From assembly GCF_009915685.1 (NCBI RefSeq), contig NZ_JAABLP010000001.1: a stretch of DNA of 64,000 bases. One strand, 5' to 3'. This DNA is from Pannonibacter tanglangensis (GTDB lineage: Bacteria > Pseudomonadota > Alphaproteobacteria > Rhizobiales > Stappiaceae). Below are positions 25,290 to 34,476 of the stretch, in pieces (the stretch's first letter is position 1; every line of letters starts with the position of its first letter). The position numbers and the translations under genes are program-made. Under the pieces are notes generated by a model. It was not told the DNA's origin. It did not search any database and saw only the letters and a list, made by a program, of their open reading frames with translations.

Positions 25290-27080
25290 ATGTCCTTGCA
25301 ACGACTGGCCATTTCCTTTGCCATCTCTGCACCTCTGCTGATGGGGACGGCCCTGCCGACCCTCGCCCAGACCACGCAGACCGCCGAGCCGCCCCAGGGC
25401 TCGCAGACCTCCCCCGCCCCCCAGAAGCCGGCCAGCGTCAGCGAGCTGCGCAAGGTGCTGCAGGATGGTGGCTCGCAGGAGGCCATCACCTCCGCCCTGC
25501 AGCAGCTCCAGGCCCGGGCCGACCAGGGGGACAAGGATGCACTGTTCGCTCTCGGTGACTACTATTCGAGAGGCCTCCGGGAGCCGGTTGACAGCGCGAA
25601 AGCCATCGATTTTCTGACCCGATCCGCCGCAGCTGGAAACGCGTGGGGCAACGTCCGCCTTGGCGAAATCCACCGCGATGGCATCGGCGTCGAACGGGAT
25701 GCCGCGAAGGCCCTTGCCTTCTTCAAGGCCGCAGCCGACGCGGGCAACACCGGCGGCAAGATCGCCTACGCCCGGGCCCTGATCGCCGGTCAGGGCATCG
25801 CTGCGGATCCCGCCCAAGGCCTCGCCCTGCTGACCGAGGTGGCCGACACCGGGGATCGCTCCGCGCTCTTCACGCTTGGCGACCTCTACACCCGCGGCGG
25901 TCCGGTCCCTGTCGACGGACCAAAGGCCCTGGACTTCCTCACCCGGGCTGCGGAAGCGGGTAACAGCGCCGCGCTCGTCCGCCTTGGCGAAATCCATCGC
26001 GATGGCATCGGCGTGCCGGTCGATCCCGCAAAGGCGAAGGCTGCATTCGAGGCGGCGAATGCGAGCGGTGCCGCGAATGCGCGGTTGCGCCTGGCCGAGG
26101 CAGCACTGTGGGGACTGGACGGGTCACGGGATGTCGAACGAGGCCTGGGTCTGCTGCGGGAGGATGCGGCGGCAGGCAATGTGAGCGCCAGATTGTTGCT
26201 GTCTGACGTGTTGCTGCGCGGCGAACTGGTGGAACAGGACGTTGCAGCTGGTCTTGCGCTATTGCGGGAGGCCGCCGACGGAGGCAATGCAACGGCCCAG
26301 CTGCGCCTTGCAAACGCCTATCGTCTCGGCACCTTCGGACCGAAGAACCCGCGGCTGGCGCTGGACATGTTCGGCCAGGCGGTCGCGGCAGGCAACACGG
26401 CGGCCGTGCTGGACCTGGCACGTGGGCACATGGCCGGAGACTTCGGCAAGGCCTCGAGCCCGAGTGAAGCCATGCGTCTGGCGCGGGCAGCCGAGGCAGG
26501 CGGCAATGCGCAGGCGACGGTTCTTGTGGCGGAATGGGCGCTGGCTGGCAAGGGCCAGCGCCAGGACCCGCGGGCGGCCGTGCGCCAGCTGGAGACCGCT
26601 GCTGCGGCTGGCAACGTGGACGCCGCCCGGCGCCTGATCAGCCTGTACCGCAGTGGTGCCGGCAAGACGCTGGCGCCGAACCCGGCGAGGGCCCGTATGG
26701 CGCTTGATCAGTATGGAACTCTGTTGTCGCCGGCCGCGCTGCAGCAGGAACGGCTGCTGACCGACGCTGCAGCCGCATCGACCCGCGCGCAGTTCGCGGC
26801 CCTTGCCGAGGCTTTCAAGGCGGCGCCGCAGCAGACCCGGGTCAGCCTTCTGACAACCCTGCGCTGGTCGAATGCCAATGCCTTCGTCTATCTGGTGCAG
26901 GACGAGCTGCAGACCCGCGGACTGTACAAGGGGCCGCTCAACGGCCTCCTGACCCGGGACACGATCCGCGCGATCGGCACGCTGTGCGATGCCGGTCCCT
27001 CGGGCGAGCGCTGCCGCCAGGGTCCCCTCACCGGCGACGCCGCCCGGCTCATCGCCGTCCGGGTTGCCGCTGGCGCCTGA
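25290..27080 (+). CDS. Secreted Sel1/TPR-like repeat protein
   Basis: 596 aa from the ATG at 25290 (ACGGAG nine bases upstream); upstream in-frame codons include promoter sequence and are not coding. A signal peptide covers residues 1-27 (hydrophobic core, cleavage near TLAQ). The mature chain is about a dozen Sel1 repeats of roughly 36 residues (A..G...A...LG..Y..G, for example ALFALGDYYSRGLREPVDSA), which form a superhelical protein-interaction scaffold. The C-terminus (VYLVQDELQTRGLYKGPLNG) resembles a peptidoglycan-binding-like or substrate-recognition tail. Periplasmic Sel1 proteins often regulate or assemble exopolysaccharide export, and it precedes a polysaccharide cluster, but a direct role is inference. 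Confidence 0.85.
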   Translation: MSLQRLAISFAISAPLLMGTALPTLAQTTQTAEPPQGSQTSPAPQKPASVSELRKVLQDGGSQEAITSALQQLQARADQGDKDALFALGDYYSRGLREPVDSAKAIDFLTRSAAAGNAWGNVRLGEIHRDGIGVERDAAKALAFFKAAADAGNTGGKIAYARALIAGQGIAADPAQGLALLTEVADTGDRSALFTLGDLYTRGGPVPVDGPKALDFLTRAAEAGNSAALVRLGEIHRDGIGVPVDPAKAKAAFEAANASGAANARLRLAEAALWGLDGSRDVERGLGLLREDAAAGNVSARLLLSDVLLRGELVEQDVAAGLALLREAADGGNATAQLRLANAYRLGTFGPKNPRLALDMFGQAVAAGNTAAVLDLARGHMAGDFGKASSPSEAMRLARAAEAGGNAQATVLVAEWALAGKGQRQDPRAAVRQLETAAAAGNVDAARRLISLYRSGAGKTLAPNPARARMALDQYGTLLSPAALQQERLLTDAAAASTRAQFAALAEAFKAAPQQTRVSLLTTLRWSNANAFVYLVQDELQTRGLYKGPLNGLLTRDTIRAIGTLCDAGPSGERCRQGPLTGDAARLIAVRVAAGA

Positions 27081-27742
27081 TCGAGACGCAATCGGGACCT
27101 GATCCCGGATCTGACGGCGCCCTGATCCTGTCGGGTCAGGGCCCTGCGGAACGCCAGAGCGGTACCCGGCGCGCCCGTCTCGTCTGCACAAGGACCCAAC
27201 GTTGGGGCCGGTCATGTCCGATCCAACAAGACCGGCCCCTTGTGCTTCCAGAGCGCCCCTAGTGGATGCGCCGCCCTCACGACGGAGGCGCCACCCGTGC
27301 TGCGTCCGTACTGGCACCAGGCGCAACCTCAGGCTTCACTCGCGACTTCAAGTCCCTCCCTGGGAAATTGCCCGATGTCTCCGGCTGCAGCCTGGAGAGG
27401 CCACGATGCATTGACCCCCGCCACGCGAAGGCAAGGGACGTTGCCCTGGCCAGTCAGTCCACCCGCCTGCCACTCATTTAACCTTGATGAAGCATTAAGC
27501 TGACACAGCATTGCCTTGACGGCAGCGGCGAATTGAATCCGACATCAAACTCGGGTAACACCATCGTGAGGGCGAGAGGCGACGATCATTCCATGCGCAA
27601 GTCTCCCAGGGCCTGGCGCCATGCCCCCCCCCCCGAGCGCCCCTGCGTGACCCTCCCGTCACGTGCGGGACGTTTGCCCAGGCCAGAGCCGCCGCACGGG
27701 CTTTGACATTATTGGTAGTGTTCGAATGGTCAGGATTTTGAC
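27081..27742. other. Intergenic region with terminator-like hairpin and ugd promoter candidate
   Basis: No gene is supported. A 10-bp perfect inverted repeat (GGGGCCGGTC at 27204-27213, GACCGGCCCC at 27230-27239) is followed by TTGTGCTT and may terminate the Sel1 gene. A TTGACA at 27703-27708 lies 35 bp before ugd and could be its -35 element; the matching -10 is weak. Confidence 0.45.
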
Positions 27743-29050
27743 ATGAAGATTGCGATGATCGGCTCCGGTTATGTGGGCCTCGTTTCCGGCGCGTGCCTGG
27801 CCGATTTCGGCCATGAGGTGACCTGCGTCGACAAGGCCGTCGACAAGATCGAGGCGCTGAAGCGCGGCGAGATCCCGATCTTCGAGCCGGGCCTCGACCA
27901 GCTGGTCGCAACGAACGTCAAGGCCGGGCGCCTTTCCTTCACCACCGATCTTGCCGGTCCCGTGGGCGAGGCCGATGTGGTGTTCATCGCCGTCGGCACG
28001 CCGTCGCGGCGCGGCGACGGTCACGCCGATCTCTCCTATGTCTATGGCTGCGCCCGCGAGATCGCGGCGGCCGTAAAGGGCTTCACCGTCGTCGTCACCA
28101 AGTCGACCGTTCCGGTCGGCACCGGCGACGAGGTCGAGCGCATCATCCGCGACACCAATCCGGCTGCCGATGTGGTCGTCGTCTCCAACCCGGAATTCCT
28201 GCGCGAAGGGGCGGCCATCGGCGACTTCAAGCGTCCGGACCGCATCGTCATCGGCATCGAGGACGAGCGCGCCCGCGAGCCGATGACCGAGGTCTACCGC
28301 CCGCTCTATCTCAACCAGGCCCCCCTGCTCTTCACCGCAAGGCGCACGTCGGAGCTGATCAAATATGCCGGCAACGCCTTCCTCGCCATGAAGATCACCT
28401 TCATCAACGAGATGGCGGACCTGTGCGAGCGCGTCGGCGCCGATGTGCAGGACGTGGCGCGCGGCATCGGCCTTGACGGCCGCATCGGCTCGAAGTTCCT
28501 GCATGCCGGCCCCGGCTATGGCGGCTCCTGTTTCCCGAAGGACACGCTCGCCCTCGTCAAGACGGCGCAGGACCATGACAGCCCGGTGCGCCTGATCGAG
28601 ACGACGGTGGCCATCAACGACCAGCGCAAGCGCGCGATGGCGCGCAAGGTGGTGACGGCCGTGGGCGGCGACGTGCGCGGCAAGACGATCGCCATCCTTG
28701 GCCTCACCTTCAAGCCGAACACCGACGACATGCGCGAGGCCCCCTCGCTGTCGATCATCCAGGCGCTGCAGGATGCCGGCGCCACCATCCGCGGCTACGA
28801 CCCGGAGGGCATGGAGGCGGCCAGGGGTCTGCTCGACAACGTGACCTACACGAAGGACGCCTATGACTGCGCCACCGGCGCAGACGCCCTCGTCATCGTG
28901 ACCGAATGGGACGCCTTCCGCGCCCTCGACTTGCCGCGCCTCAAGACCGTGATGACCGCCCCGGTCCTCGTCGACCTGCGCAATGTCTACAAGGCCGCCG
29001 ACGTGAACCGGCACGGGTTTGCCTATGCGAGCGTGGGACGGGGTGCATGA
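27743..29050 (+). CDS. ugd: UDP-glucose 6-dehydrogenase
   Basis: 435 aa. N-terminal Rossmann domain MKIAMIGSGYVGLVSGACLA, followed by VAVGTPSRRGDG-type substrate contacts and the catalytic Cys in PGYGGSCFPKD (C263, with K266). The C-terminal UDP-binding domain has GLTFKPNTDDMREAPS. It oxidises UDP-glucose to UDP-glucuronate with two NAD+, giving a precursor for acidic polysaccharides. Its stop overlaps the start of the next epimerase (ATGA). A UDP-glucuronate 4-epimerase is encoded at 48734-49747. The 3' 535 bp are duplicated almost exactly at 31359-31893. Confidence 0.97.
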   Translation: MKIAMIGSGYVGLVSGACLADFGHEVTCVDKAVDKIEALKRGEIPIFEPGLDQLVATNVKAGRLSFTTDLAGPVGEADVVFIAVGTPSRRGDGHADLSYVYGCAREIAAAVKGFTVVVTKSTVPVGTGDEVERIIRDTNPAADVVVVSNPEFLREGAAIGDFKRPDRIVIGIEDERAREPMTEVYRPLYLNQAPLLFTARRTSELIKYAGNAFLAMKITFINEMADLCERVGADVQDVARGIGLDGRIGSKFLHAGPGYGGSCFPKDTLALVKTAQDHDSPVRLIETTVAINDQRKRAMARKVVTAVGGDVRGKTIAILGLTFKPNTDDMREAPSLSIIQALQDAGATIRGYDPEGMEAARGLLDNVTYTKDAYDCATGADALVIVTEWDAFRALDLPRLKTVMTAPVLVDLRNVYKAADVNRHGFAYASVGRGA

Positions 29051-30048
29051 TGCAGACAAGCGCAACTCAAGACACCATGACATCCGCATCTGGGACCATC
29101 GTCGTTTTCGGAGGCAGCGGCTTCATCGGCAGCCACCTTATCCGGACGCTTCTGGCACGGGGCGCTGAAAAAATTGTCAGCGTTGACCGACGTGCGCCGA
29201 AGACCCGGATCAACGACGTCAATTACATCGATGCCGATGTACGCGATCTCAGCGCATTCGACGTCTCTGGGCCTGTCTCAACGATCTACAATCTGGCAGC
29301 CGTTCATACGACGCCAGGCCATCCGACGCACGAGTACTACGAGACAAACATCGCTGGTGCCTCTCAGATCACCGCATTTGCACGACGCAAAGGGGTGCGC
29401 GAGATCGTCTTTACGAGTTCCATTTCTGTCTATGGCCCAGGCGAGGAAACAAAAAGCGAGAGTTCTGTTCCTGCACCAGAATCAGCGTATGGCTGGTCAA
29501 AATGGCTAGCCGAGGGCATTCACCGGGACTGGCTGGCCGAAGCGGCGGACCGACGCCTCGTCATCTGCCGCCCCGCGGTGATCTTCGGCCCGGGCGAAGG
29601 CGGGAATTTCACCCGGCTCGCCAAACTGATGAAGAAGGGGCTTTTCGTCTATCCGGGCCGCAGGGACACCATCAAGGCGTGCTTCTATGTCGATGATCTC
29701 ATCGATGCGCTTCTGTACGCCAAGGATCTAGGTCGGCCTTACGTGCTGTTCAACGGATGCTACTCTGATCGTTACACTCTGGAACAGATCGTCGACACCT
29801 TCAGGTCTCAGCATTTCCCTAAAGTTCGGACCGTCATGATCCCGCTCTGGGTGGTTTTGGGGGCCGCAAAGGCGCTACGCCCCTTTTCGATGCTGGGCCT
29901 TGGCATTCACCCGGACAGGGTCATGAAACTCGTTCGTTCGACGGACGTCGTCCCGAACTGGCTTGAGGCGGAAGGCAAGGCCGCACGCGGTCGCCTGCCC
30001 TCTGCCTTCGAACGATGGTCAAGTGGGTCTCATGGTTCGTTTGTTTGA
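29047..30048 (+). CDS. NAD-dependent epimerase/dehydratase (extended SDR)
   Basis: 333 aa from the ATG at 29047 overlapping the ugd stop; a second ATG follows at once. It has a Rossmann motif GGSGFIGS near residue 22, the catalytic SSISVYG serine region and YGWSK as the YxxxK pair. It then shows RPAVIFGPGEGGNFTRL, typical of sugar-nucleotide epimerases. The exact sugar is not readable; acting on a UDP-sugar downstream of Ugd is a reasonable inference from coupling. The C-terminal part contains one hydrophobic segment (TVMIPLWVVLGAAKAL) found in membrane-associated members of this family. Confidence 0.88.
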   Translation: MMQTSATQDTMTSASGTIVVFGGSGFIGSHLIRTLLARGAEKIVSVDRRAPKTRINDVNYIDADVRDLSAFDVSGPVSTIYNLAAVHTTPGHPTHEYYETNIAGASQITAFARRKGVREIVFTSSISVYGPGEETKSESSVPAPESAYGWSKWLAEGIHRDWLAEAADRRLVICRPAVIFGPGEGGNFTRLAKLMKKGLFVYPGRRDTIKACFYVDDLIDALLYAKDLGRPYVLFNGCYSDRYTLEQIVDTFRSQHFPKVRTVMIPLWVVLGAAKALRPFSMLGLGIHPDRVMKLVRSTDVVPNWLEAEGKAARGRLPSAFERWSSGSHGSFV

Positions 30049-30151
30049 GGTCGACTTTTGGCGCATCCAACAACAACTGCATTTGATACATAGCTAACGG
30101 ACCATTTCTTCATCAAAGGTATGCATCGAACTGGAAATCAAAGAGCTTTCG

Positions 30152-30782
30152 GTGGGTTCGGAAGCCGATAGCGGCTTCAAAGTGCACGCGGTAATGGCCG
30201 ACCAGTTGAATATTCAGCTGAAGTTCGCGTCCCCCGACCGGTCAACTGCCTCGGTGATTTACAAGCGCCCCTTTTCCTACTCCGGGCCGTGCATTGGCCG
30301 GCTGGCGGAAACGGCGGCGTGCCCGGCTACCAGCACGCTGCAGACCGCTGAACTTTCCTCCCCGCCCACAGAGCTTTACGTCACACTGATGGCGATCAAA
30401 CAGTTGCTGGAATATTTCATCACCGATGTGGAGAGTTGGCTGGTGCAGGAACTGATTGATGCCTTCAGCGCAAAGGAAACGGGGGACTTCATCTCCGGCA
30501 GCGGCAACGTAAGTCCGCGCGGCTTTATCCTATACTTAGCAGGTGAGCAGCACGCTTGTTGTCAACAGCGTCGGCACCAACCTGACCGAGACCGACGGAA
30601 GCTTCGATGCGATGAATTGGGCCAATTGCCGGTTCGAGCTGGTTCGCGCCCTTCTCGCCCGCTACCGCAACTACGGCAACTTACCGATTAAGCGCATGCC
30701 CCTCAGCGCCGTGCGGCACCCGAAGACCGGCGATAGCAGCTACCTGTTCCATACCAGCATTGCAGACGAGTTCTGCCAGTAG
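30152..30782 (+). pseudogene. Remnant of an HK97-type phage major capsid protein gene
   Basis: Two consecutive frames carry capsid signatures, shifted at about 30543. The first frame (30152-30545) holds TAELSSPPTELYVTLMAIKQ, then LLEYFITDVESWLVQELIDA and ETGDFISGSGNVSPRGFI. These match the family pattern P-x-ELYA-x-x-A-x-x-LL-D-x-x-x-V-x-W-x-x-x-E, EG-x-AF-x-G-G and PRG. The second frame (30543-30782) continues with ALLARYRNYGNLPIKRMPLS and AVRHPKTGDSSYL, the family's R-N-x-x-x-x-x-x-R-x-T-L-x-A-VRKLKD block. Frame breaks and lack of neighbours show a dead prophage or GTA fragment inside a polysaccharide cluster. Confidence 0.75.
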
Positions 30783-31337
30783 CTGAGTGCTTTCCCATCA
30801 CCGGGCGTCGCGAGATGCCTATGATCAGCCCTGGCAGCAGTTCCGTTGCCAGCGGAAACTTCCGCCGAACCTGTCTGATCGTAAACCGTCAATCCGTATA
30901 GATCCTGCCTGATTGCTACTCTGTCAAGCCCTATATCCTGTTCTTGACAACCAAACACGTCGGCTGAGACATCTCCCACTTTAAGCTCTCCGGCTACTGA
31001 AGTTGGCGGCAAACTGACGGAGCGGATCATCCAAAACAGCGGTCCGGACCGCCGACATTCGGGTCGGACCGCTGGCACATCGTTATGCTTGATAAGACAT
31101 CAAAAGACGGATGCGCGCTCTGGCAGCAGCACCGAATTGAAAACGCCATAAAAATCGGATAACAGTATTTTAGGTGATCTATCGTGCTGCAAACCAGCTC
31201 GCAGAACACTTGGAAAGTGTGCACGGATGCCATCGGCTGTTTTCAACCTATTTTTTTCTGGCTGCACAGAGCTGATGCACGGTCTTGGCGCGACGATTGT
31301 TTTAGTTGAATTCTATTCGATTGATCAGGGTTTTGAC
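30783..31337. other. Intergenic DNA, possible decayed phage sequence
   Basis: A minus-strand frame (30740-31078, 112 codons) contains DLYGLTVYDQTGSAEVSAGN, which reads protein-like, but it overlaps the capsid remnant and matches no family I recognise. The rest is AT-richer DNA without a gene. The last 30 bases resemble the leader of ugd (TTTTGACATGAAG). Confidence 0.3.
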
Positions 31338-31895
31338 ATGAAGAATGCGACGATCAGCCCGGGCTACGGCGGCTCATGCTTCCCGAAGGACACGCTGGCC
31401 CTTGTCAAGACCGCGCAGGACCATGACAGCCCGGTGCGCCTGATCGAGACGACGGTGGCCATCAACGACCAGCGCAAGCGCGCGATGGCGCGCAAGATGG
31501 TGACGGCCGTCGGCGGTGACGTGCGCGGCAAGACGATCGCCATCCTTGGCCTCACCTTCAAGCCGAACACCGACGACATGCGCGAGGCCCCCTCGCTGTC
31601 GATCATCCAGGCGCTGCAGGATGCCGGCGCCACCATCCGCGGCTACGACCCGGAGGGCATGGAGGCGGCCAGGGGTCTGCTCGACAACGTGACCTACACG
31701 AAGGACGCCTATGACTGCGCCACCGGCGCAGACGCCCTCGTCATCGTGACCGAATGGGACGCCTTCCGCGCCCTCGACTTGCCGCGCCTCAAGACCGTGA
31801 TGACCGCCCCGGTCGTGGTCGACCTGCGCAACGTCTACAAGGCCGCCGATGTGACCCGGCACGGGTTTGCCTATGCGAGCGTGGGACGGGGCTAA
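31338..31895 (+). pseudogene. Truncated second copy of UDP-glucose 6-dehydrogenase
   Basis: The frame starts MKNATIS, matching the first seven codons of ugd, then joins directly to PGYGGSCFPKD, the catalytic-Cys region (codon 257 onward of the full gene). About 249 codons, including the whole NAD-binding domain, are missing. From there to the end it is nearly identical in DNA to 28511-29045, with scattered, mostly synonymous changes. It cannot be an active dehydrogenase. It may be a relic of a duplication or recombination event, and gene conversion with the intact copy would explain the high identity. Confidence 0.9.
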
Positions 31896-31948
31896 GGCCG
31901 TCGGGTCAGTAATTGTCGATCTACAAATTCTAGTCCTTGAGGGTTTTG

Positions 31949-32521
31949 ATGCTTTTTGAACGCCAGTTTATCCCCGACGTTATCAAGATCACTCCCAAAC
32001 GCCACGGCGACGATCGAGGTTTTTTCAGCGAGCTATTCCGGGAGGATCAGTTTCAGGCTGAGGTCGGACCTGTCCGTTTCGTTCAAGACAACCAGTCGCT
32101 GTCGGCAACAGCAGGCACCCTGCGCGGCTTGCATTTTCAACGGGAACCAGTCGGTCAGGGCAAGCTGATCAGATGCCTTTCCGGTGCAATCCTTGATGTG
32201 GCCGTCGATATTCGCTCGGGATCTTCAACCTACGGGCAGCACGTGGCCGCAGAGCTTACTCCTGAAAATGGGGCCTGGCTTTGGATTCCTGTTGGCTTCG
32301 CCCATGGCTTTGTGACCCTGAAGCCTGAGACTACGGTGTTGTATAAGGTAACAAGTTACTATTCTCCCGAACACGACAGTGGCATCCGCTGGAACGATCC
32401 AGCGCTTAGTATTAATTGGCCGATGCCTGAGGCGTCTTTAACGCTGTCGGCTAAAGATCAAACCGCACCATTGCTTGAACAGATCGAACCACCTTTCCAA
32501 TATGCAGCAACAGGAGCCTGA
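31949..32521 (+). CDS. rfbC: dTDP-4-dehydrorhamnose 3,5-epimerase
   Basis: 190 aa from the ATG at 31949 with GAGG nine bases upstream. A cupin-fold RmlC with the N-terminal IPDVIKITPKRHGDDRGFF block, the catalytic His in LRGLHFQ, a conserved GKLIRCLSGAILDVAVDIR stretch, and WIPVGFAHGF near the C-terminus. It epimerises C3 and C5 of dTDP-4-keto-6-deoxyglucose. It is the first gene of the rfbC-rfbB-rfbD-rfbA operon (6 bp to rfbB). Confidence 0.96.
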   Translation: MLFERQFIPDVIKITPKRHGDDRGFFSELFREDQFQAEVGPVRFVQDNQSLSATAGTLRGLHFQREPVGQGKLIRCLSGAILDVAVDIRSGSSTYGQHVAAELTPENGAWLWIPVGFAHGFVTLKPETTVLYKVTSYYSPEHDSGIRWNDPALSINWPMPEASLTLSAKDQTAPLLEQIEPPFQYAATGA

Positions 32522-32526
32522 CACAC

Positions 32527-33573
32527 ATGCGTATTCTTGTGACAGGCGGAGCGGGCTTTATTGGGTCAGCATTGGTCCGACATCTTGTTCTCGACATCGG
32601 CGCCGATGTACTGACAGTCGACAAACTGACCTATGCTGGCAACCTGCAGTCTCTCAAGGCTGTTGACAATCGGCCAAATCACCAGTTTTTGCAGGCGGAC
32701 ATTTGCGACAGGGCAAGCATGGCCGAGGCGTTTTTGAATTTCCGCCCGGACCGGGTCTATCATCTCGCTGCCGAAAGCCATGTCGATCGCTCGATCTCGG
32801 GCGCTGGCGAATTTATCCAAACCAACGTGGTTGGAACTTTTGCGCTCCTTGAAGCGGCCCGACACTATTGGATGGCGTTGGAGGACGATCAGAAGACGCG
32901 CTTCCGCTTCCTGCATGTATCGACCGATGAAGTCTATGGTTCATTGGGGGCAGACGGTCTTTTTCATGAGACCACCCCTTACGACCCCTCTTCGCCATAC
33001 TCGGCTTCGAAAGCAGCCTCGGACCATCTGGCGATTGCCTGGCATCGTACATATGGTTTGCCGGTTGTTGTTTCGAATTGCTCGAATAACTACGGACCGT
33101 ATCACTTCCCCGAGAAGCTGATACCGCTGGTCATTCTCAACGCGCTACATGGCAAGCCGCTGCCGGTTTATGGCGATGGCAAGAACATCCGTGACTGGCT
33201 GTATGTGGAGGACCATGCCAAGGCCTTGCACCTGATTGGCGGCCATGGACGCGTAGGTGAGAAATACAATGTTGGCGGCCGCAATGAACGCAAGAACATT
33301 GATGTGGTTCAGACGATATGCGCCATTCTTGACAAGCTGCAACCTGCAGACCGGCCTCACAGCGAACTGATCACGTTCGTCGCTGACCGGCCTGGCCACG
33401 ATCAGCGCTATGCGATCGATGCTACCAAACTAGAGAGCGAACTAGGTTGGCGCGCTGGAGAAACATTCGACAGCGGGATCGAGAAGACTGTGGAATGGTA
33501 CCTGGACAACGAGTGGTGGTGGCGCCCACTGCGCGAAAAAGTCTACGCCGGCGAACGTTTGGGAACACTCTGA
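32527..33573 (+). CDS. rfbB: dTDP-glucose 4,6-dehydratase
   Basis: 348 aa. Extended SDR with MRILVTGGAGFIGSALVRH, the AAESHVDRSI motif, the dehydratase triad region STDEVYG (Asp-Glu) and YSASKAASDH (YxxxK). The C-terminal part contains RDWLYVEDHAKAL and KYNVGG. It converts dTDP-glucose to dTDP-4-keto-6-deoxyglucose, step two of the L-rhamnose pathway. The stop codon shares one base with the rfbD start (TGATG). Confidence 0.97.
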   Translation: MRILVTGGAGFIGSALVRHLVLDIGADVLTVDKLTYAGNLQSLKAVDNRPNHQFLQADICDRASMAEAFLNFRPDRVYHLAAESHVDRSISGAGEFIQTNVVGTFALLEAARHYWMALEDDQKTRFRFLHVSTDEVYGSLGADGLFHETTPYDPSSPYSASKAASDHLAIAWHRTYGLPVVVSNCSNNYGPYHFPEKLIPLVILNALHGKPLPVYGDGKNIRDWLYVEDHAKALHLIGGHGRVGEKYNVGGRNERKNIDVVQTICAILDKLQPADRPHSELITFVADRPGHDQRYAIDATKLESELGWRAGETFDSGIEKTVEWYLDNEWWWRPLREKVYAGERLGTL

Positions 33574-34460
33574 TGCGGATCGCTGTCACCGGGACATCAG
33601 GCCAGGTCGTTACTGCTCTTGTCGAACGCGGCACAGGGGCGGGCGCGACGATCGTCCCAGTTGGACGACCGCAGCTGGATCTGCTTGATCCTTCCACAGT
33701 GTTGCCGGCACTTGCGGCCACCAAGCCAGACGTTATCGTATCTGCTGCCGCCTACACGGCGGTCGACAAGGCGGAAGCGGAACAAGATGTTGCCTGGCGC
33801 ATCAATGCAACTGGCGCTGGCACCGTGGCAGCTGCCGCCCGAGTGCTCGGCGTTCCGGTAATTCACCTGTCGACCGACTATGTGTTTGATGGCAGCAAGG
33901 ATGGCCTGTGGACGGAAGACGATCCCGTTGGTCCTCTTGGCGTTTATGGCGCGTCCAAACTCGCCGGCGAGGTTGCCGTTGCTTCCGCGACACCCAATCA
34001 TGCGATCCTCAGAATCGCCTGGGTTGTGAGCCCGTTTGGCGCAAACTTCGTCAAGACGATGTTGCGCCTCGCTGAAACACGCGATCATGTCCGCGTTGTT
34101 GCCGATCAGTACGGCGGCCCGACATCTGCACTCGACATTGCCGATGGCATTCTGGCCGTTGCCAAAAGGCTGCTTTCAGACACCAACGACTCCAACCTGC
34201 GCGGAACCTTTCACATGGGGCCGACGAATACGGGTTCATGGGCGGACCTTGCAGACGTCATCTTTGCTGCTCTTGCAGAAACCACACGCAAGTTGGTTTC
34301 CGTCGAAAGAATAAGCACCGCAGAGTACCCAACGCCCGCACGCCGACCTCCCAATTCCAGGCTCGATACACGCAAGATCGAACGGGCTCACGGGATCGTT
34401 CTGCCAGAATGGCAAACATCAATTGAGATGATTACACGCCGGCTTATTGTTCCGGCCTGA
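33573..34460 (+). CDS. rfbD: dTDP-4-dehydrorhamnose reductase
   Basis: 295 aa from the ATG at 33573, which overlaps the rfbB stop; the open frame extends upstream into rfbB only as a shadow. It has a Rossmann start MRIAVTGTSGQVV, then AAYTAVDKAE, HLSTDYVFDG and the YGASKLAGE catalytic YxxxK, with RPPNSRLDTRKI near the C-terminus, all typical of RmlD. It reduces dTDP-4-keto-L-rhamnose to dTDP-L-rhamnose with NAD(P)H. Confidence 0.96.
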   Translation: MRIAVTGTSGQVVTALVERGTGAGATIVPVGRPQLDLLDPSTVLPALAATKPDVIVSAAAYTAVDKAEAEQDVAWRINATGAGTVAAAARVLGVPVIHLSTDYVFDGSKDGLWTEDDPVGPLGVYGASKLAGEVAVASATPNHAILRIAWVVSPFGANFVKTMLRLAETRDHVRVVADQYGGPTSALDIADGILAVAKRLLSDTNDSNLRGTFHMGPTNTGSWADLADVIFAALAETTRKLVSVERISTAEYPTPARRPPNSRLDTRKIERAHGIVLPEWQTSIEMITRRLIVPA

Positions 34461-34476
34461 GCTTCAGGAGTTTCGC

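Noticed and set aside
30420..30480. Self-targeting of the capsid remnant by spacer 15
   Set aside because: The protein motif is related but the DNA differs at many positions, so no protospacer match exists.
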